56,994 bases of DNA from Scybalenecus merdavium (lineage in GTDB: Bacteria; Bacillota; Clostridia; Oscillospirales; Acutalibacteraceae), in NCBI GenBank assembly GCA_018714405.1, contig DVNM01000033.1, forward strand, positions 1 to 56,994. Reading direction: 5' to 3'. Within the stretch, counting starts at the first letter, position 1. The number at the start of each line of letters is the position of its first letter. The position numbers were made by a program, and so were the translations under genes. The notes beneath the pieces are model-generated. The model did no database searches and was not told where the DNA came from. It was given only the letters and a program-made list of their open reading frames with translations. This document shows, in pieces, positions 42,040-50,567 of the stretch.

Positions 42040-43155
42040 GTGTTAAATGGATTGACCAAAAAAGATTCTCTTGCCCTAAAAGGGATTGCCATTCTTTTTA
42101 TGCTGTTTCACCATCTTTACTGCTCCCTTGACCGATTTGAAAACTACACGGTAGACTTCTCCCCATTTTCGCAAAACACCGTTGTCAGTGTTGCGCTGTT
42201 TTTTAAGATCTGCGTCAGCATTTTTGCTTTTATCACCGGATACGGCCTTTTGAGATCTATTGCCAAAACACCGCTGAACCGCAAAAGTGTGTTCAAGTGG
42301 AACATAACCCGACTGATCAAGACCATGTCTGGCTTCTGGCTGATCTATGTTCTGTCATTTATCGTGTCCATGATCATTGACGCAAGGCCTCTGGAAGTTT
42401 ATTTCGGCGGTTCCAGAGCCAAAGGTATTCTCTACGTTTTTTTGGATTTTCTGGGGCTCGCCAATTTTTTTGACACACCCACTTTGAATAGCACATGGTG
42501 GTACATGAGCGCCGCCATCGTATTTATTCTGATCATTCCGCTTATTTACATGATTTCCCGAAAAATCGGATATTTACCGATCATTTTAGTCATTGTCGCC
42601 CTGCCACGGCTCTTGAATGTTGGTTATCCCGGCGGCGTTAATGCTTATTCCTTCATTCTGCCGGTCGTATTTGGTATGCTGTTTGCCGAATATAAAGTGT
42701 TTGAACGGATCACTGACAAGCTGCCGAAAAACAAATTCGCTTCCTGGGCTGTCAGTTTTGTTGTTTTCGGCGTGCTCGGTGTTGCGTCGTTTATTTTGTT
42801 CCGCGTTTATCCGCAGCACAAAGGGTGGGAATTCAATTACGGCATTGTGCCGGTGATCGTCATTTGCTTTGCAAGGTACTGTTTGATCCGTATTCCCGCA
42901 CTCAAACAGGTTTTCGCCTTTTTAGGGAAACACTCCATGACGATCTTTTTGACACACACATTTATTCGCGGCATATATTTAAGCGATTTCGTCTATTCTT
43001 TCAAAAACTTCATGCTGATCTATGTTGTTTTGTGCGTTTTGTCTGTGGTACTTGCGGTAATCATAGATGTTTTGACGGATCTGGTAAAATACCACCAGCT
43101 GATCGCCAAATTAAACCAAAAGATCAGCGCATACATTGACAAAGCAAAAGTTTAA
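42040..43155 (+). CDS. Acyltransferase-3 family membrane protein
   Basis: The 371-residue polytopic protein has about ten helices. It opens with LALKGIAILFMLFHHLYCS, the catalytic-His region of acyltransferase-3 proteins. HSMTIFLTHTFIRG near the end is also typical. Such enzymes O-acetylate surface polymers, and both neighbours are teichoic-acid-type transferases, so the polymer is a plausible acceptor. I chose GTG 42040, with GCGGAG 8 nt upstream; GTG 42031 is an alternative. The region is low in GC like its neighbours. Confidence 0.88.
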   Translation: MLNGLTKKDSLALKGIAILFMLFHHLYCSLDRFENYTVDFSPFSQNTVVSVALFFKICVSIFAFITGYGLLRSIAKTPLNRKSVFKWNITRLIKTMSGFWLIYVLSFIVSMIIDARPLEVYFGGSRAKGILYVFLDFLGLANFFDTPTLNSTWWYMSAAIVFILIIPLIYMISRKIGYLPIILVIVALPRLLNVGYPGGVNAYSFILPVVFGMLFAEYKVFERITDKLPKNKFASWAVSFVVFGVLGVASFILFRVYPQHKGWEFNYGIVPVIVICFARYCLIRIPALKQVFAFLGKHSMTIFLTHTFIRGIYLSDFVYSFKNFMLIYVVLCVLSVVLAVIIDVLTDLVKYHQLIAKLNQKISAYIDKAKV

Positions 43156-43156
43156 A

Positions 43157-43192
43157 CAAAAAAACTGCGGCAAAGTTTGCCGCAGTTTTTTT
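43157..43192. terminator. Bidirectional terminator between convergent genes
   Basis: The arms AAACTGCGGCAAA and TTTGCCGCAGTTT are flanked by further A and T runs. Confidence 0.92.
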
Positions 43193-44447
43193 ATAAACGC
43201 ATGACTGCATCCACAACACGCGCAGAGGCGTGCCCGTCGTCCAGATAATTGAACTTATTGTGAAAAGCGATGTATTTTTCGCCGTACGCAAGCATGTAGC
43301 GGTCCAGGCCGCGAATGGCCTCGATCAGACCGTCCTCGTCCTTCACGATCGGACCGGGCAGTTCGTCAATATCAAAATAAAAATCGCGCATTTCGTTTTT
43401 GTACGCATCAAAATCATACATGTAAAACAACATGGGCCGCCGCAGATTGGCATAATCAAAAAACACGCTGGAGTAATCGGTAATCAGCAGATCGGAAACG
43501 ATATAAAGGTCATTTATGTCGTCATAACTTGAAACATCGTAGACAAAGCCGCTGTACTTTTCAAAATCAAAGCTGTTGGCAACCAGATAATGTGCACGGA
43601 ACAAAATAATATATTCCTCGCCGAGCGCCTCTTGCAGCTTGTCGAAGTCGACCTCCGTTTTATAAGTATAACCAATGGTGGAGTCATGCTGATTGTCCCG
43701 CCACGTAGGCGCATAGAAAATGATTTTTTTATTTACACCTTCGATTCCAAGCGCCTTTCTGACCCGCTGCCGGTCCGCTTCATCCGCGTGAAAGAGTTTG
43801 TCGTTTCGGGGATAGCCCTGCTCGATCACACAGTTTTCTTTGCCGATCGCTTTTAAATTCCAGGCGCTTATAAACTTTTCACTAGCAAACCTGGAAGGCG
43901 ACAAAATTGCCTTAAACTTAGCTGCGTCCACTTTGTATTTAAAGCGGATCTCTTCAATCGAGTTCAGCACATTATCGCCTTTCGTAATGTCATAGCCCAG
44001 CTTTTTCAGCGGCGTACCGTGCCAGCACTGTACATAAATTTGATTTTCTTTCGGGTAAATATGATCTGATACGCGGTAGTTGTGGATCCAGTATTTCGAC
44101 ACAGCCATAGCTTTTAAATAAGCCCTGGTAGAATCCTGCACTAACGTGGTATTTGGATTCTTTTCCAAATACCTGTGTTTTTCAGGCTCTTTAAAAACCC
44201 AAATGAATTTAAAATCCTTAAACTGCTCCTGTGTAAGCATATATTCATAAATCGCCTTTGGGGAACAGGAATAAGATTTACCATTAAACGCCTTAAAGCA
44301 AATGGCTTTGGCATCTGTTTTATTAGCCGCTTTAATAAAAGCATACACCAGGTACCTGTAATGGTACAAAAGCCACCTGGAAACTTTTCGTATTACAATA
44401 TTCCTTTTAGAAAGCTCTGTCACGATTGCTTTAATTCTATTTTTCAT
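43191..44447 (-). CDS. CDP-glycerol glycerophosphotransferase (TagB/TagF-like)
   Basis: The 418-residue peripheral membrane enzyme has the family motifs IYVQCWHGTPLKKLGYDI, IIFYAPTWRDNQHD, LFRAHYLVAN and LLITDYSSVFFDYANLRRP. The His residues in WHGTP and FRAHY are conserved catalytic positions. It transfers glycerol phosphate to a teichoic-acid-type polymer. GGAGGAG precedes the ATG at 44447. It is a single-domain relative of the fusion enzyme at 39384-41840 and lies in the same low-GC envelope island. Confidence 0.92.
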   Translation of the reverse strand: MKNRIKAIVTELSKRNIVIRKVSRWLLYHYRYLVYAFIKAANKTDAKAICFKAFNGKSYSCSPKAIYEYMLTQEQFKDFKFIWVFKEPEKHRYLEKNPNTTLVQDSTRAYLKAMAVSKYWIHNYRVSDHIYPKENQIYVQCWHGTPLKKLGYDITKGDNVLNSIEEIRFKYKVDAAKFKAILSPSRFASEKFISAWNLKAIGKENCVIEQGYPRNDKLFHADEADRQRVRKALGIEGVNKKIIFYAPTWRDNQHDSTIGYTYKTEVDFDKLQEALGEEYIILFRAHYLVANSFDFEKYSGFVYDVSSYDDINDLYIVSDLLITDYSSVFFDYANLRRPMLFYMYDFDAYKNEMRDFYFDIDELPGPIVKDEDGLIEAIRGLDRYMLAYGEKYIAFHNKFNYLDDGHASARVVDAVMRL

Positions 44448-44531
44448 AACACTCCTCCGAAATACATATTATTGTAACACAAAAGCAGAAAAAAAGAAAG
44501 ACAGTTATGCCATAATTCCTTTTGAAAAAGT

Positions 44532-44565
44532 GCAGGGGCGGTAAACTACCGCCCCCCTAAAAAAT
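44532..44565 (-). terminator. Terminator of the membrane metallophosphoesterase gene
   Basis: On the minus strand the arms GGGGCGGTA and TACCGCCCC form a stem. An A/T-rich flank lies on each side; the U-tract is interrupted (TGCACTTTTT). Confidence 0.65.
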
Positions 44566-44607
44566 TAATGATCTAAAATACTTCTGATGTTTTGACAGCC
44601 GCAGGCC

Positions 44608-46149
44608 TTATTTCCACGCAGCCGTTGTCTCCAGCAAAACACTGCCGTCCTGATCCGCGCTGACAATATCAACGCCGTCGGGCGTAAAGTGCAGCATGGA
44701 GGCCACAAAAGTAAACATGCCGTTCGCATCCTGCCCGCCGTCGACCAGCACGGGGAAACGGCCGTCTGTTCTGTAGTCCAGCACATGCTCATGGCCGCTC
44801 GCAAGCAGGCTTACACCCAGGGCATCCAGCTTTGCCAAAGCGGCAGCAGACAGATCTTCTTCCCGGCAGATCTCCGGTGCATGGCACAGTGCGACCGTAT
44901 GCTTTTGCGTGGGCTGCAGTGTCTTAAGCCAGCTGACCATATTGCGGCGGTACGTTTCGTAATCATCCATGCCGCCATACTCCGGGTGGCTGTCTTCCTT
45001 GTCCTCGCAGCTGTCCAGCACGACCAGGTTATAACTGCCGAGCGTTGTTGTAAAATAGAAACGGTCCATGCCCAGGTAAGCCGAAAGGTTATCTGCCTCA
45101 GGGCCGCGCGTTTCGTGGTTGCCGCGCACATAGATGACCGGCATGGTGCCGCCGGAAAGGTCCGAAGCGAACTGCAAAATATACCTCACCACATCGTCCT
45201 GGCTCATCAGGCCGGGCGAACAGTCGCCAAGCAAAACCAGTGCCTGATAATCGCCCAGCGTTTCGGCAGCGGCCTTGGCACGCGCGTTTTTGGTGTGCCA
45301 GTCTGAAAGGGTGAGCACATCTATATTCTGGCCGAATGTGTCCTGCAACGTGATCGGTTCGCTTTCGATCGTTTTGCCGGTGCGGCCGCCGTAAGTCAGC
45401 TCGTCGATCACGCGCGTTGCACCCACACGGTATGTGCTGCCGGAAAGCTGATCTTTCGGCACGCGAAACGTATGGATGCGGCTGTTGTTTTTGCGGCCGT
45501 CCGTTTCGTCGTAAAGCCGAACCGTTTCGCCGTTATATGTATACTCCAGCCAGCCGGTGCCGCTGACATTTGTGGAAAACACCACGGCATAGTCACTGCC
45601 GTTGTCGAACACCACCGGGTCTGATGTGAAGCGGTACGGTGTGACCGGAAAGATGGAAGCGTAACTGATAAAGACCAGGATCACGGCAGCCGCAACGGCA
45701 ACACCTTTTTTCAGCGCACCCGACGAGATAGCCGGGAAAACAAAGGCAAAAAATGCCACACTGACCACAGCGCCCCACACCGGCAGCGCCTGCTTGCAAA
45801 GCGTCCAGGCGCTCGACAGGCTCATAAACTGGTCGACCGCCAGACTGATCAGCGGATAAACAAGCGAGACAACGGCCATTACTTCGCCGAAAAGCACCAT
45901 AATACAGGCGAGCTTTTCCGGCAGCAGGCTGCTGTGGTGCACCCGAAGCGCAAAAACGGTGAACAAGCACACTTCACCGAGAACGGCCAGCAGAAAAAGC
46001 GCCAGCGCAAAGTTTTTAAACAAGGCGTTGTCTACAAACACAAAACCGTAGCGCGTGGAATAAAAGCACAGCACGCCGAGCGCGCCGAGCGCCGAAAACA
46101 CAGCGACCGACACATCGCTGAAAAGGAAATGGTTTAAAAATGTTTTCAT
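44608..46149 (-). CDS. Membrane-anchored metallophosphoesterase
   Basis: The 513-residue protein starts with about five membrane helices (residues about 5-175), followed by an extracytoplasmic FN3/PAP-like beta domain (YAVVFSTNVSGTGWLEYTYN). A calcineurin-like phosphoesterase domain completes it: LTLSDWHTKN, VLLGDCSPG, YVRGNHETRG, ALCHAPEI and ASGHEHV. The active site should face outside. Asp to Cys changes (GDC instead of GDH/GDN) are unusual but seen in divergent members. The substrate is unknown. GGAGGGGA precedes the start. Confidence 0.85.
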   Translation of the reverse strand: MKTFLNHFLFSDVSVAVFSALGALGVLCFYSTRYGFVFVDNALFKNFALALFLLAVLGEVCLFTVFALRVHHSSLLPEKLACIMVLFGEVMAVVSLVYPLISLAVDQFMSLSSAWTLCKQALPVWGAVVSVAFFAFVFPAISSGALKKGVAVAAAVILVFISYASIFPVTPYRFTSDPVVFDNGSDYAVVFSTNVSGTGWLEYTYNGETVRLYDETDGRKNNSRIHTFRVPKDQLSGSTYRVGATRVIDELTYGGRTGKTIESEPITLQDTFGQNIDVLTLSDWHTKNARAKAAAETLGDYQALVLLGDCSPGLMSQDDVVRYILQFASDLSGGTMPVIYVRGNHETRGPEADNLSAYLGMDRFYFTTTLGSYNLVVLDSCEDKEDSHPEYGGMDDYETYRRNMVSWLKTLQPTQKHTVALCHAPEICREEDLSAAALAKLDALGVSLLASGHEHVLDYRTDGRFPVLVDGGQDANGMFTFVASMLHFTPDGVDIVSADQDGSVLLETTAAWK

Positions 46150-46168
46150 AAAAATCCCCTCCTGCCTC

Positions 46169-46197
46169 ATTATAAAAGATTCTTAAAACGCCGTCAA
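46169..46197 (-). promoter_or_regulatory. Promoter of the membrane metallophosphoesterase
   Basis: TTGACG (46197-46192) and TATAAT (46174-46169) with a 17 bp spacer. Confidence 0.8.
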
Positions 46198-46225
46198 TGC
46201 AAATTTATCTGCTGTGCACACAAAA

Positions 46226-46249
46226 AAGCTCTGTACCAAAAGTACAGAG
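46226..46249. repeat. Left copy of duplicated terminator hairpin at element copy 2
   Basis: The 24 bp hairpin contains CTCTGTACCAAAAGTACAGA. The same sequence is at 46657-46680. This copy keeps an adjacent AAAA (U-tract when read on the minus strand). Confidence 0.95.
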
Positions 46250-46252
46250 TTG

Positions 46253-46656
46253 CAGCGTGTCAAAAAAGGTATAATGGCAACAAATTATACAGCCTGACAC
46301 GCTGAGAGGCTGTCAAAAAGGCGAGGTGGATTTTGTATTTTGCGAGTGGGGCCGTCGTCTAAATGCACGCCGATACGTTCGCAACCGCCTTTTGAATGAT
46401 TTGTTGTGGCGATTGCTCACTTCAAGCGTGCATTTCTCCTCTCCCCAAAAAGCCATGTGGCTTTTTTGGGGCCCCCTAGGTACTGCCCCCGAGCAAAAGA
46501 CAAAAAGCGCAAAAACCGCACAGTCGTGCGGTTTTTCTGCTTTTAAAGTACTTTATTTTCTTTAGAGTGCAAGATGCTTTTCTGCTTGAGAATAACAGCG
46601 GTCTATTTTTCAAAATTTTTTCTACGCGCGGTCCAACCGGCTTTTTCGACAGTCTC
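46253..46656 (+). mobile_element. Terminator-associated dispersed element, copy 2 (longest copy)
   Basis: This 404 bp copy has the left 52 bp hairpin (arms CAGCGTGTCA / TGACACGCTG, inner GTATAAT / ATTATAC), then an inner end-like sequence, GAGAGGCTGTCAAAAAGGCG. A middle block includes the palindrome CCCCAAAAAGCC / GGCTTTTTTGGGG. The terminator AAAAACCGCAC / GTGCGGTTTTT follows, and the right end is CGGCTTTTTCGACAGTCTC. It is inserted downstream of vanY. No open frame looks like a transposase. It is flanked by a 24 bp duplicated hairpin. Confidence 0.9.
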
Positions 46657-46680
46657 AAGCTCTGTACCAAAAGTACAGAG
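46657..46680. repeat. Right copy of duplicated terminator hairpin at element copy 2
   Basis: Identical to 46226-46249. Read on the minus strand it follows the vanY stop by 13 nt, but the U-tract that should follow the stem is displaced by the element. Confidence 0.95.
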
Positions 46681-46693
46681 CTTTTGCAGGTTT

Positions 46694-47383
46694 TCAGCCG
46701 GCAGCGCCCAGGTATTCCTCCAGGCAAAGGCCTTTTTTGTGCATTTCTTTCGCAGCCTCCTGACCAACGTAACGGTAGTGCCACGGTTCATAGTCAATGC
46801 CGGTGATGTCGGTCTTGTCGGCCGGATAGCGCAAAACAAAGCCATATTTCCAGGCGTTTTGCGCAAGCCAGCCGTAGACCTCGTCCGACGTAGAACGGTC
46901 TGCATCGGCATTGATGTCGACCGCAAGACCAAGTTCATGCTCGCTTGTGCCCGGCTCTGCCACATATTTTTCCGCACCTGCTATTGCCTCGCCGAAAGAC
47001 GCCCCCTCCTGAATCGCAGACAAAATACGCTTGCGCAGCAGTTTTCTTTGGTCGCCGGCCGAACGGTAACCGGCGCGCACAAACGGGTAAACGCCCTGGT
47101 TCCGCATATCGTCAAACATCTGCTGCAGATATGGGTACATGCGGCTGTCCACCTGTTCGCCGTTAGAAAGCGTTGTCAGCTCCACATTCCAGCCGGCGGG
47201 CACATGGTGCGTTTCATTTACAAGTGTCAGCGCCCAGTCACTGCCGGACGGCTGATCGTCCCGTGTAAAACCGGCGGCAACGGTGTGCCAGATGCCGAAA
47301 ACAGCAACCGCTGCCAGCGCCACGGCTGCACAGCAAAGCAAAACAGATATGCCTGCGCTTTTGCGTTTTGCATTTTTTAACAT
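46694..47383 (-). CDS. vanY: VanY-type D-alanyl-D-alanine carboxypeptidase
   Basis: The 229-residue membrane-anchored enzyme (one N-terminal helix, about 11-33) belongs to peptidase family M15B. The zinc motif is SEHELGLAVDI with His149 and Asp156, and the C-terminal DYEPWHYRYVG holds catalytic Glu199 and ligand His202. It removes the terminal D-Ala from peptidoglycan pentapeptides. GGAGGGGAG precedes the ATG. It lies behind vanR-vanS with a candidate VanR box, so induction by cell-wall stress is likely. No D-Ala-D-Lac or D-Ala-D-Ser ligase gene is here. Confidence 0.92.
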   Translation of the reverse strand: MLKNAKRKSAGISVLLCCAAVALAAVAVFGIWHTVAAGFTRDDQPSGSDWALTLVNETHHVPAGWNVELTTLSNGEQVDSRMYPYLQQMFDDMRNQGVYPFVRAGYRSAGDQRKLLRKRILSAIQEGASFGEAIAGAEKYVAEPGTSEHELGLAVDINADADRSTSDEVYGWLAQNAWKYGFVLRYPADKTDITGIDYEPWHYRYVGQEAAKEMHKKGLCLEEYLGAAG

Positions 47384-47487
47384 AAAAAAGACTCCCCTCC
47401 CGGAAATTCCACAGCCAGTTTACCAGAAAAAGAGGCTGCGTTCTTTCGCAAAGACAAAAGAGAGTCTATATTTTTTACAACAAAATT

Positions 47488-47504
47488 CTTACGATTTTCT
47501 TACG
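47488..47504 (-). promoter_or_regulatory. Candidate VanR box upstream of vanY
   Basis: On the minus strand CGTAAGAAAATCGTAAG is a direct repeat of CGTAAG with 11 bp periodicity. The second half-site lies 17 bp before a TATAGA that could act as -10. It overlaps the vanS stop codon. Confidence 0.65.
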
Positions 47505-48627
47505 CTCGCGGCAAAAATACCGTAAACGTAACAAGATTATCGGCGCTTTCGGCCGTAATGGTGCCGCCGTGCGCCTCCACGATCCTTTTGGCGATCGCCA
47601 AGCCGACACCGCTGCCGCCCTGTGTGGAGCGCGCTGCGTCCAGGCGGTAAAACTGCTCAAAAATACGGCTGAGCTGTTCAGGCGCGATCGTTTGCCCGTG
47701 GTTTTGAAACACAAGCCGAACGCCGCCTGCCGCTTCAGAGGCACTGATCGTGATCTCGCTGTTCGGAAAGCTGTAATGGACAGCGTTTTTCAAGAGGTTA
47801 TCCAGCACACGCGAAAGCTTGTCCGCATCACAGGAAAGCGGCAATTTTTCCGGCGCATGCAGGGTGCAAGTAAGCCCCTTTTCACGCAGCATGGGCTGAA
47901 ATTCAAACACGACCTGCTCCAGCATGCGCGTCAGGTCGATCGCACTGCGATCAAGCGGAATGCTTGCCAGGTTGAAACGCGTGATCTCAAAAAATTCATT
48001 GATGAGCTCCTCCAGCCGCTCAGCCTTAGAATAAGCCACGTTTAAATATTTCTGCCTGAGTGCGGGCGGCAGTTCTGATTCGCTTTTGAGCAGATCCAGA
48101 TAACCGATGACCGACGTTAAAGGCGTTTTCAAATCGTGCGCCAAATACACGATCAGGTCGTTTTTGCGCTGCTCCTCGTCTTTGGCGGCGCGGCGGCTGG
48201 CAAGCACCTGTTCGCGGATGACATTCATTTGCTTTTCCACCTCGTCAAGATCTGCCGGCAGCTCCACCGGCTTTTCCTGCTCGGTGTAGATGCTTTTGGC
48301 CGCGCCGGCGATCTCTTGCAAATACCCCAGCGTTTTGACCCAGTAAACCACAAAAATCACCAAAATGCCGAAAACCAGGCAAAAAATAAAGATCAGCTGT
48401 ATATAGCTGGTAAGGCCGCTAAAAGTCTGTGCCAAACGCTGAAAAACATAGATCTGCCGGCCGATCACGTCGTAAAAAATATATGCCAGGAAAAAGAGAA
48501 GCGCCAGCACCGCCGCGTAGGCGATGGAGGTGAAAACAAACTTCATCAAAATGCGCGCACTCAGGTTGCGGGCAAACCGGCCGAGCGTTTTGTTTTTGGC
48601 TACGGCGCTATTTCGGTTACGCTTCAA
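47500..48627 (-). CDS. vanS: VanS-like sensor histidine kinase
   Basis: The 375-residue kinase has two membrane helices (about 31-53 and 77-99) with a very short external loop, a linker, and His164 in VYLAHDLKTPLTSVIGYLDL. N box (LDNLLKNAVHYS), G1 (VFQNHGQTI) and G2 (GGSGVGLAIAKRIVE) are clear. The start is TTG 48627, overlapping the vanR stop by 11 nt; no other start fits. VanS-like kinases respond to glycopeptides or cell-wall damage. The small external loop argues for a compact sensor. Confidence 0.88.
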   Translation of the reverse strand: MKRNRNSAVAKNKTLGRFARNLSARILMKFVFTSIAYAAVLALLFFLAYIFYDVIGRQIYVFQRLAQTFSGLTSYIQLIFIFCLVFGILVIFVVYWVKTLGYLQEIAGAAKSIYTEQEKPVELPADLDEVEKQMNVIREQVLASRRAAKDEEQRKNDLIVYLAHDLKTPLTSVIGYLDLLKSESELPPALRQKYLNVAYSKAERLEELINEFFEITRFNLASIPLDRSAIDLTRMLEQVVFEFQPMLREKGLTCTLHAPEKLPLSCDADKLSRVLDNLLKNAVHYSFPNSEITISASEAAGGVRLVFQNHGQTIAPEQLSRIFEQFYRLDAARSTQGGSGVGLAIAKRIVEAHGGTITAESADNLVTFTVFLPRA

Positions 48628-49330
48628 TTTTATACCCCACTCCCCAAACGGTTTTGATAAAACGCGGTGCACGCGCCGGCTCGTGCAGCTTTTCGCGCAG
48701 ACGGCCGATATGCGCCATGACCGTGTTGTTGCTGTTTTCCAAATACTTTTCTTTCCAGACAGCCTCAAAAAGCGCTTCACTGGAAACGACCGTGCCGCTG
48801 TGCGACGCCAGGTGCCAGAGGATCGCAAATTCGGTCGGCGTGAGCGTGACCTCTTCGCCGAACAGTGTGCAGCGGTGCGTTTTACGGTTGATGACCAGGC
48901 CGCGGATGTCGATTTCATCTGTCTCTTTCCGTTCGGCGTACGCCCCGGCCGGAGCCGGGTTATACTGCAGCCAGCGGCGCAGCTGCGTTTTGACACGCGC
49001 CGTGACCTCCAAAGGGTTGAACGGCTTGGTGATGTAGTCGTCTGCACCGACGGTCAGGCCCTGAATCTTGTCGCCGTCCTCCACACGGGCTGTCAGCATA
49101 ATAATTGGAAAAAAGTACTTTTCACGGATCTTTGCACAGATGTGGAAGCCGTCTATATCCGGCAGCATCACATCGAGCAGCGCCAGATCGATCTTTTCAC
49201 GTTCCACACAGGCAAGCGCCTCCATTCCGGTATAAAACTTAAAGACGGTATAGCCGTCATTTTTCAGATAAATTTCCAGCAGATCGGCGATTTCTTTTTC
49301 GTCGTCTGCGATCAGGATATTGGCCTGCAT
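48617..49330 (-). CDS. vanR: VanR-like response regulator
   Basis: The 237-residue OmpR-family regulator has Asp53 (LALLDVMLPDIDG), TARVED, YITKPFNPLEV and a winged helix ending RFIKTVWGVGYKIEA. The sequence strongly resembles the VanR branch (LTPTEFAILWHLASHSGTVV and NSNNTVMAHIGRLREKL). GGAGGG precedes the ATG at 49330. It is the first gene of vanR-vanS and is predicted to control vanY. Confidence 0.9.
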   Translation of the reverse strand: MQANILIADDEKEIADLLEIYLKNDGYTVFKFYTGMEALACVEREKIDLALLDVMLPDIDGFHICAKIREKYFFPIIMLTARVEDGDKIQGLTVGADDYITKPFNPLEVTARVKTQLRRWLQYNPAPAGAYAERKETDEIDIRGLVINRKTHRCTLFGEEVTLTPTEFAILWHLASHSGTVVSSEALFEAVWKEKYLENSNNTVMAHIGRLREKLHEPARAPRFIKTVWGVGYKIEA

Positions 49331-49352
49331 CCCGTTCCCTCCAGTCCTTTTC

Positions 49353-49380
49353 AATATACCACATCTGTTTTGCAAGTCAA
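49353..49380 (-). promoter_or_regulatory. Promoter of vanR-vanS
   Basis: TTGACT (49380-49375) and TATATT (49358-49353) with a 16 bp spacer and an upstream TGG. Confidence 0.75.
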
Positions 49381-49382
49381 GA

Positions 49383-49417
49383 AAAAAACGCAGGGGCGCA
49401 CCCCTGCGTTTTTTTAA
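49383..49417. terminator. Terminator between the phosphoesterase and vanR
   Basis: The arms ACGCAGGGG and CCCCTGCGT are flanked by seven A and seven T residues. Confidence 0.92.
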
Positions 49418-50512
49418 TCAGCCGTTGTTGCCGTCTGACGTTTCCATTACAACGTCCTCGATCGTGACCGGGTGGCCGTCGGCTGCGCTGCCGATCGTCA
49501 CCACTGTGGCGCCCATCTCTTTGGCATAATTCCAAAGCGATGGCGAAGGGCCGGTCTTTAACCCGTATTTCATGGTGATGCCCTCAAAAGTCACCTGGGC
49601 GTTGTTTTCATGGTCGTGACCGCAGAACATGTAGCGTGTGGAGCCAAGCTCCTTGCACTTGTCAAAAAAGCCGGAATCCACCGGCGCACAGCCCGGCAGA
49701 TAGGCACACACGCCGGAGCCGTATTCCTGCGGGATGGTATAAACGCCGGTCTCCTCGTTCAAAACGCCGTACTGCTCGACCGCCTCTTTAAACTGCGGCG
49801 GCGCAAAATGGGTAAACACCATAGACGGCACGGTTTCGCCGGCAGCCGCAGCTATGCCGTTTACGTTCCATTCGTACCAGGCGATCTGCTCATAGCCCAT
49901 ATAGATCTCTTTCGTCTCGCCATTGTCATATTCCATATAACGGCCGTTGTCGAGCAGAAACAGGCTGTAAACCGGCGCGCCGTTTTCTGTGATGTTGACC
50001 ACATAGTTGCCGCAGCCGTACAGGTTGGACGGTCCCTTCTGGAACAGGCAGTACTGCGACTTCATAAACTGGTCGCCCTGCCAGTTCAGCGAATTGACCG
50101 GGATCTCATCGTCGTGGTTGCCGAAGATCGGCGCCCACGGGATTTTGTAAGAATCCATCTTATTCACGAAATTGTAAATGGAAAAGCGGCTGGCAAAGGC
50201 CGACAGATTGTCACCGAGCGTCACGATCAGATCGGGCTGGGTCTGTTCCACCAGGGCGTCCATCTGTTCATAGCAGCGACTGTTTTCAGAAAGATCAGAC
50301 CAAAGCTGTGTGTCGGTAAACAAAAGGATCTTAAAATCATCATCTGTTTTTTCCACTGTCTGTATGTCGGCAAGGTCAAATTCCTGGCCGGCGCTCCAGA
50401 CCTCGACATGTTTTTTGCCCGTCAGCGGAAACAGCAGCAGCGCCGCCACCAGCAGCACGGCTGCAAGCACTGCGGCTGTGACCGCCAAAATGATTTTTCT
50501 TGCTTTACACAT
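49418..50512 (-). CDS. Extracellular calcineurin-like metallophosphoesterase
   Basis: The 364-residue protein has an N-terminal signal-anchor (about 7-30) and a phosphoesterase domain with LLFTDTQLWSD, LIVTLGDNLSAF, IFGNHDDEIP, VFTHFAPP and MFCGHDHENN. It should act outside the membrane; such proteins often hydrolyse phosphodiesters of glycerol or nucleotides. GGAGGGG precedes the ATG at 50512. The GPH transporter gene ends 55 nt upstream, so the pair may form one transcript. Confidence 0.87.
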   Translation of the reverse strand: MCKARKIILAVTAAVLAAVLLVAALLLFPLTGKKHVEVWSAGQEFDLADIQTVEKTDDDFKILLFTDTQLWSDLSENSRCYEQMDALVEQTQPDLIVTLGDNLSAFASRFSIYNFVNKMDSYKIPWAPIFGNHDDEIPVNSLNWQGDQFMKSQYCLFQKGPSNLYGCGNYVVNITENGAPVYSLFLLDNGRYMEYDNGETKEIYMGYEQIAWYEWNVNGIAAAAGETVPSMVFTHFAPPQFKEAVEQYGVLNEETGVYTIPQEYGSGVCAYLPGCAPVDSGFFDKCKELGSTRYMFCGHDHENNAQVTFEGITMKYGLKTGPSPSLWNYAKEMGATVVTIGSAADGHPVTIEDVVMETSDGNNG

Positions 50513-50567
50513 AAATAAATCCCCTCCCAAATTTTGATTTTATATTATTTAATGTGTGCTAAAAAAC

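Noticed and set aside
46326..46565. A 79-residue open frame inside element copy 2, similar to a 77-residue frame in copy 3
   Set aside because: The similarity follows from the conserved repeat DNA. The frame runs through two palindromes and a terminator, has no ribosome-binding site and is destroyed in copy 1, so it is unlikely to be a gene.
46253..46656. Group IIC intron or retron as an explanation for the terminator-linked element
   Set aside because: No reverse transcriptase, no intron domain V-like motif and only about 400 bp. The inverted ends and 24 bp duplications fit a DNA-type mobile unit better.
46694..49330. Complete vancomycin-resistance operon
   Set aside because: Only the regulator, kinase and carboxypeptidase are present; the ligase and dehydrogenase genes are absent.
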